DNA of 64,000 nucleotides from Lachnospiraceae bacterium (GTDB taxonomy: Bacteria; Bacillota_A; Clostridia; Lachnospirales; Lachnospiraceae): NCBI GenBank assembly GCA_009911175.1, contig QXWX01000035.1:3513-67512 (forward strand), read 5' to 3'. A program made the position numbers and the translations under genes. Below the pieces are notes generated by a model. It was not told the origin of the DNA. It made no database searches and saw only the letters and a list, made by a program, of their open reading frames with translations. Below are positions 63,918-64,000 of this stretch, in pieces (position 1 is the first letter of the stretch; each line of letters starts with the position of its first letter).

Positions 63918-64000
63918 AAGGACCAGGATTGAAAGGTGAAATTTTTTCGCACTAAAAAAGTAAATAACTACTGTTGTTTGAGGCGGTTTGTGATAAAATT

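Overview
The window looks like a chromosomal segment of a gut-type Clostridia, most likely Lachnospiraceae. The evidence is strong GGAGG ribosome sites, moderate GC housekeeping genes in the Firmicute style (uvrBA, an mreB-family gene, recD2, comF, cdaA-cdaR, HPr) and an embedded mobile element of a kind common in that family. No tRNA, rRNA or CRISPR array was seen. All calls come from reading the sequence and translations; no database search was run.

Layout. (1) 1-2.7 kb is AT-rich and decayed: the 3' part of an FtsX-like ABC permease that runs off the left edge, a transposase fragment and a frameshifted ABC-2 permease. (2) 2.8-33.7 kb is an accessory, probably integrative mobile element. 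Its first operon (3.5-17.5 kb) encodes SSB, a membrane protein, a RecD2-type helicase, a MoxR/CobS-like AAA+ ATPase, a CobT-like VWA protein with an HExxH motif, and several large helical proteins of unknown function. An AT-rich cargo island (17.9-21.2 kb, minus strand) encodes a NACHT STAND ATPase with pentapeptide repeats, probably an antiphage NLR-like protein, followed by a broken transposase. The second operon (21.4-30.6 kb) encodes an RNase A-like protein, small unknown proteins, a sigma-region-4-like protein, PcfK/AcrIIA9-like, DUF7666-like, PcfJ-like and DUF5688-like proteins and a PAPS-reductase-family PP-loop enzyme. An excisionase and two tandem tyrosine recombinases close the element. 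No relaxase, coupling ATPase or type IV secretion gene is present.

(3) 33.8-49.5 kb is core chromosome: an Rpn/PD-(D/E)XK nuclease, uvrB-uvrA behind a promoter with a LexA-type SOS box, an mreB-family gene, a second recD2, comF (with no canonical start codon that keeps its zinc finger), two membrane proteins, the c-di-AMP cyclase pair cdaA-cdaR, HPr and a nucleotidyltransferase. (4) 50-64 kb is a cell-surface region: a large secreted amidase/repeat/glucosaminidase protein, then an exopolysaccharide or teichoic-acid-like locus (initiating sugar transferase, polymerase, LtaS-like transferase, GT2, GT-C, MBOAT and AlgJ/DltD-like SGNH protein).

The most unusual signals are in the element. Its two operons start from near-identical promoters that share a TATATATTG(C/T)G core inside the spacer, and the same core recurs as an inverted pair next to the excisionase. 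Both leaders then carry two tandem intrinsic-terminator hairpins before the first gene, and further hairpin/T-run elements sit just before three internal genes. This suggests coordinated control with antitermination. The AAA+/VWA/helical-protein cassette is the best candidate for an undescribed multi-protein machine.
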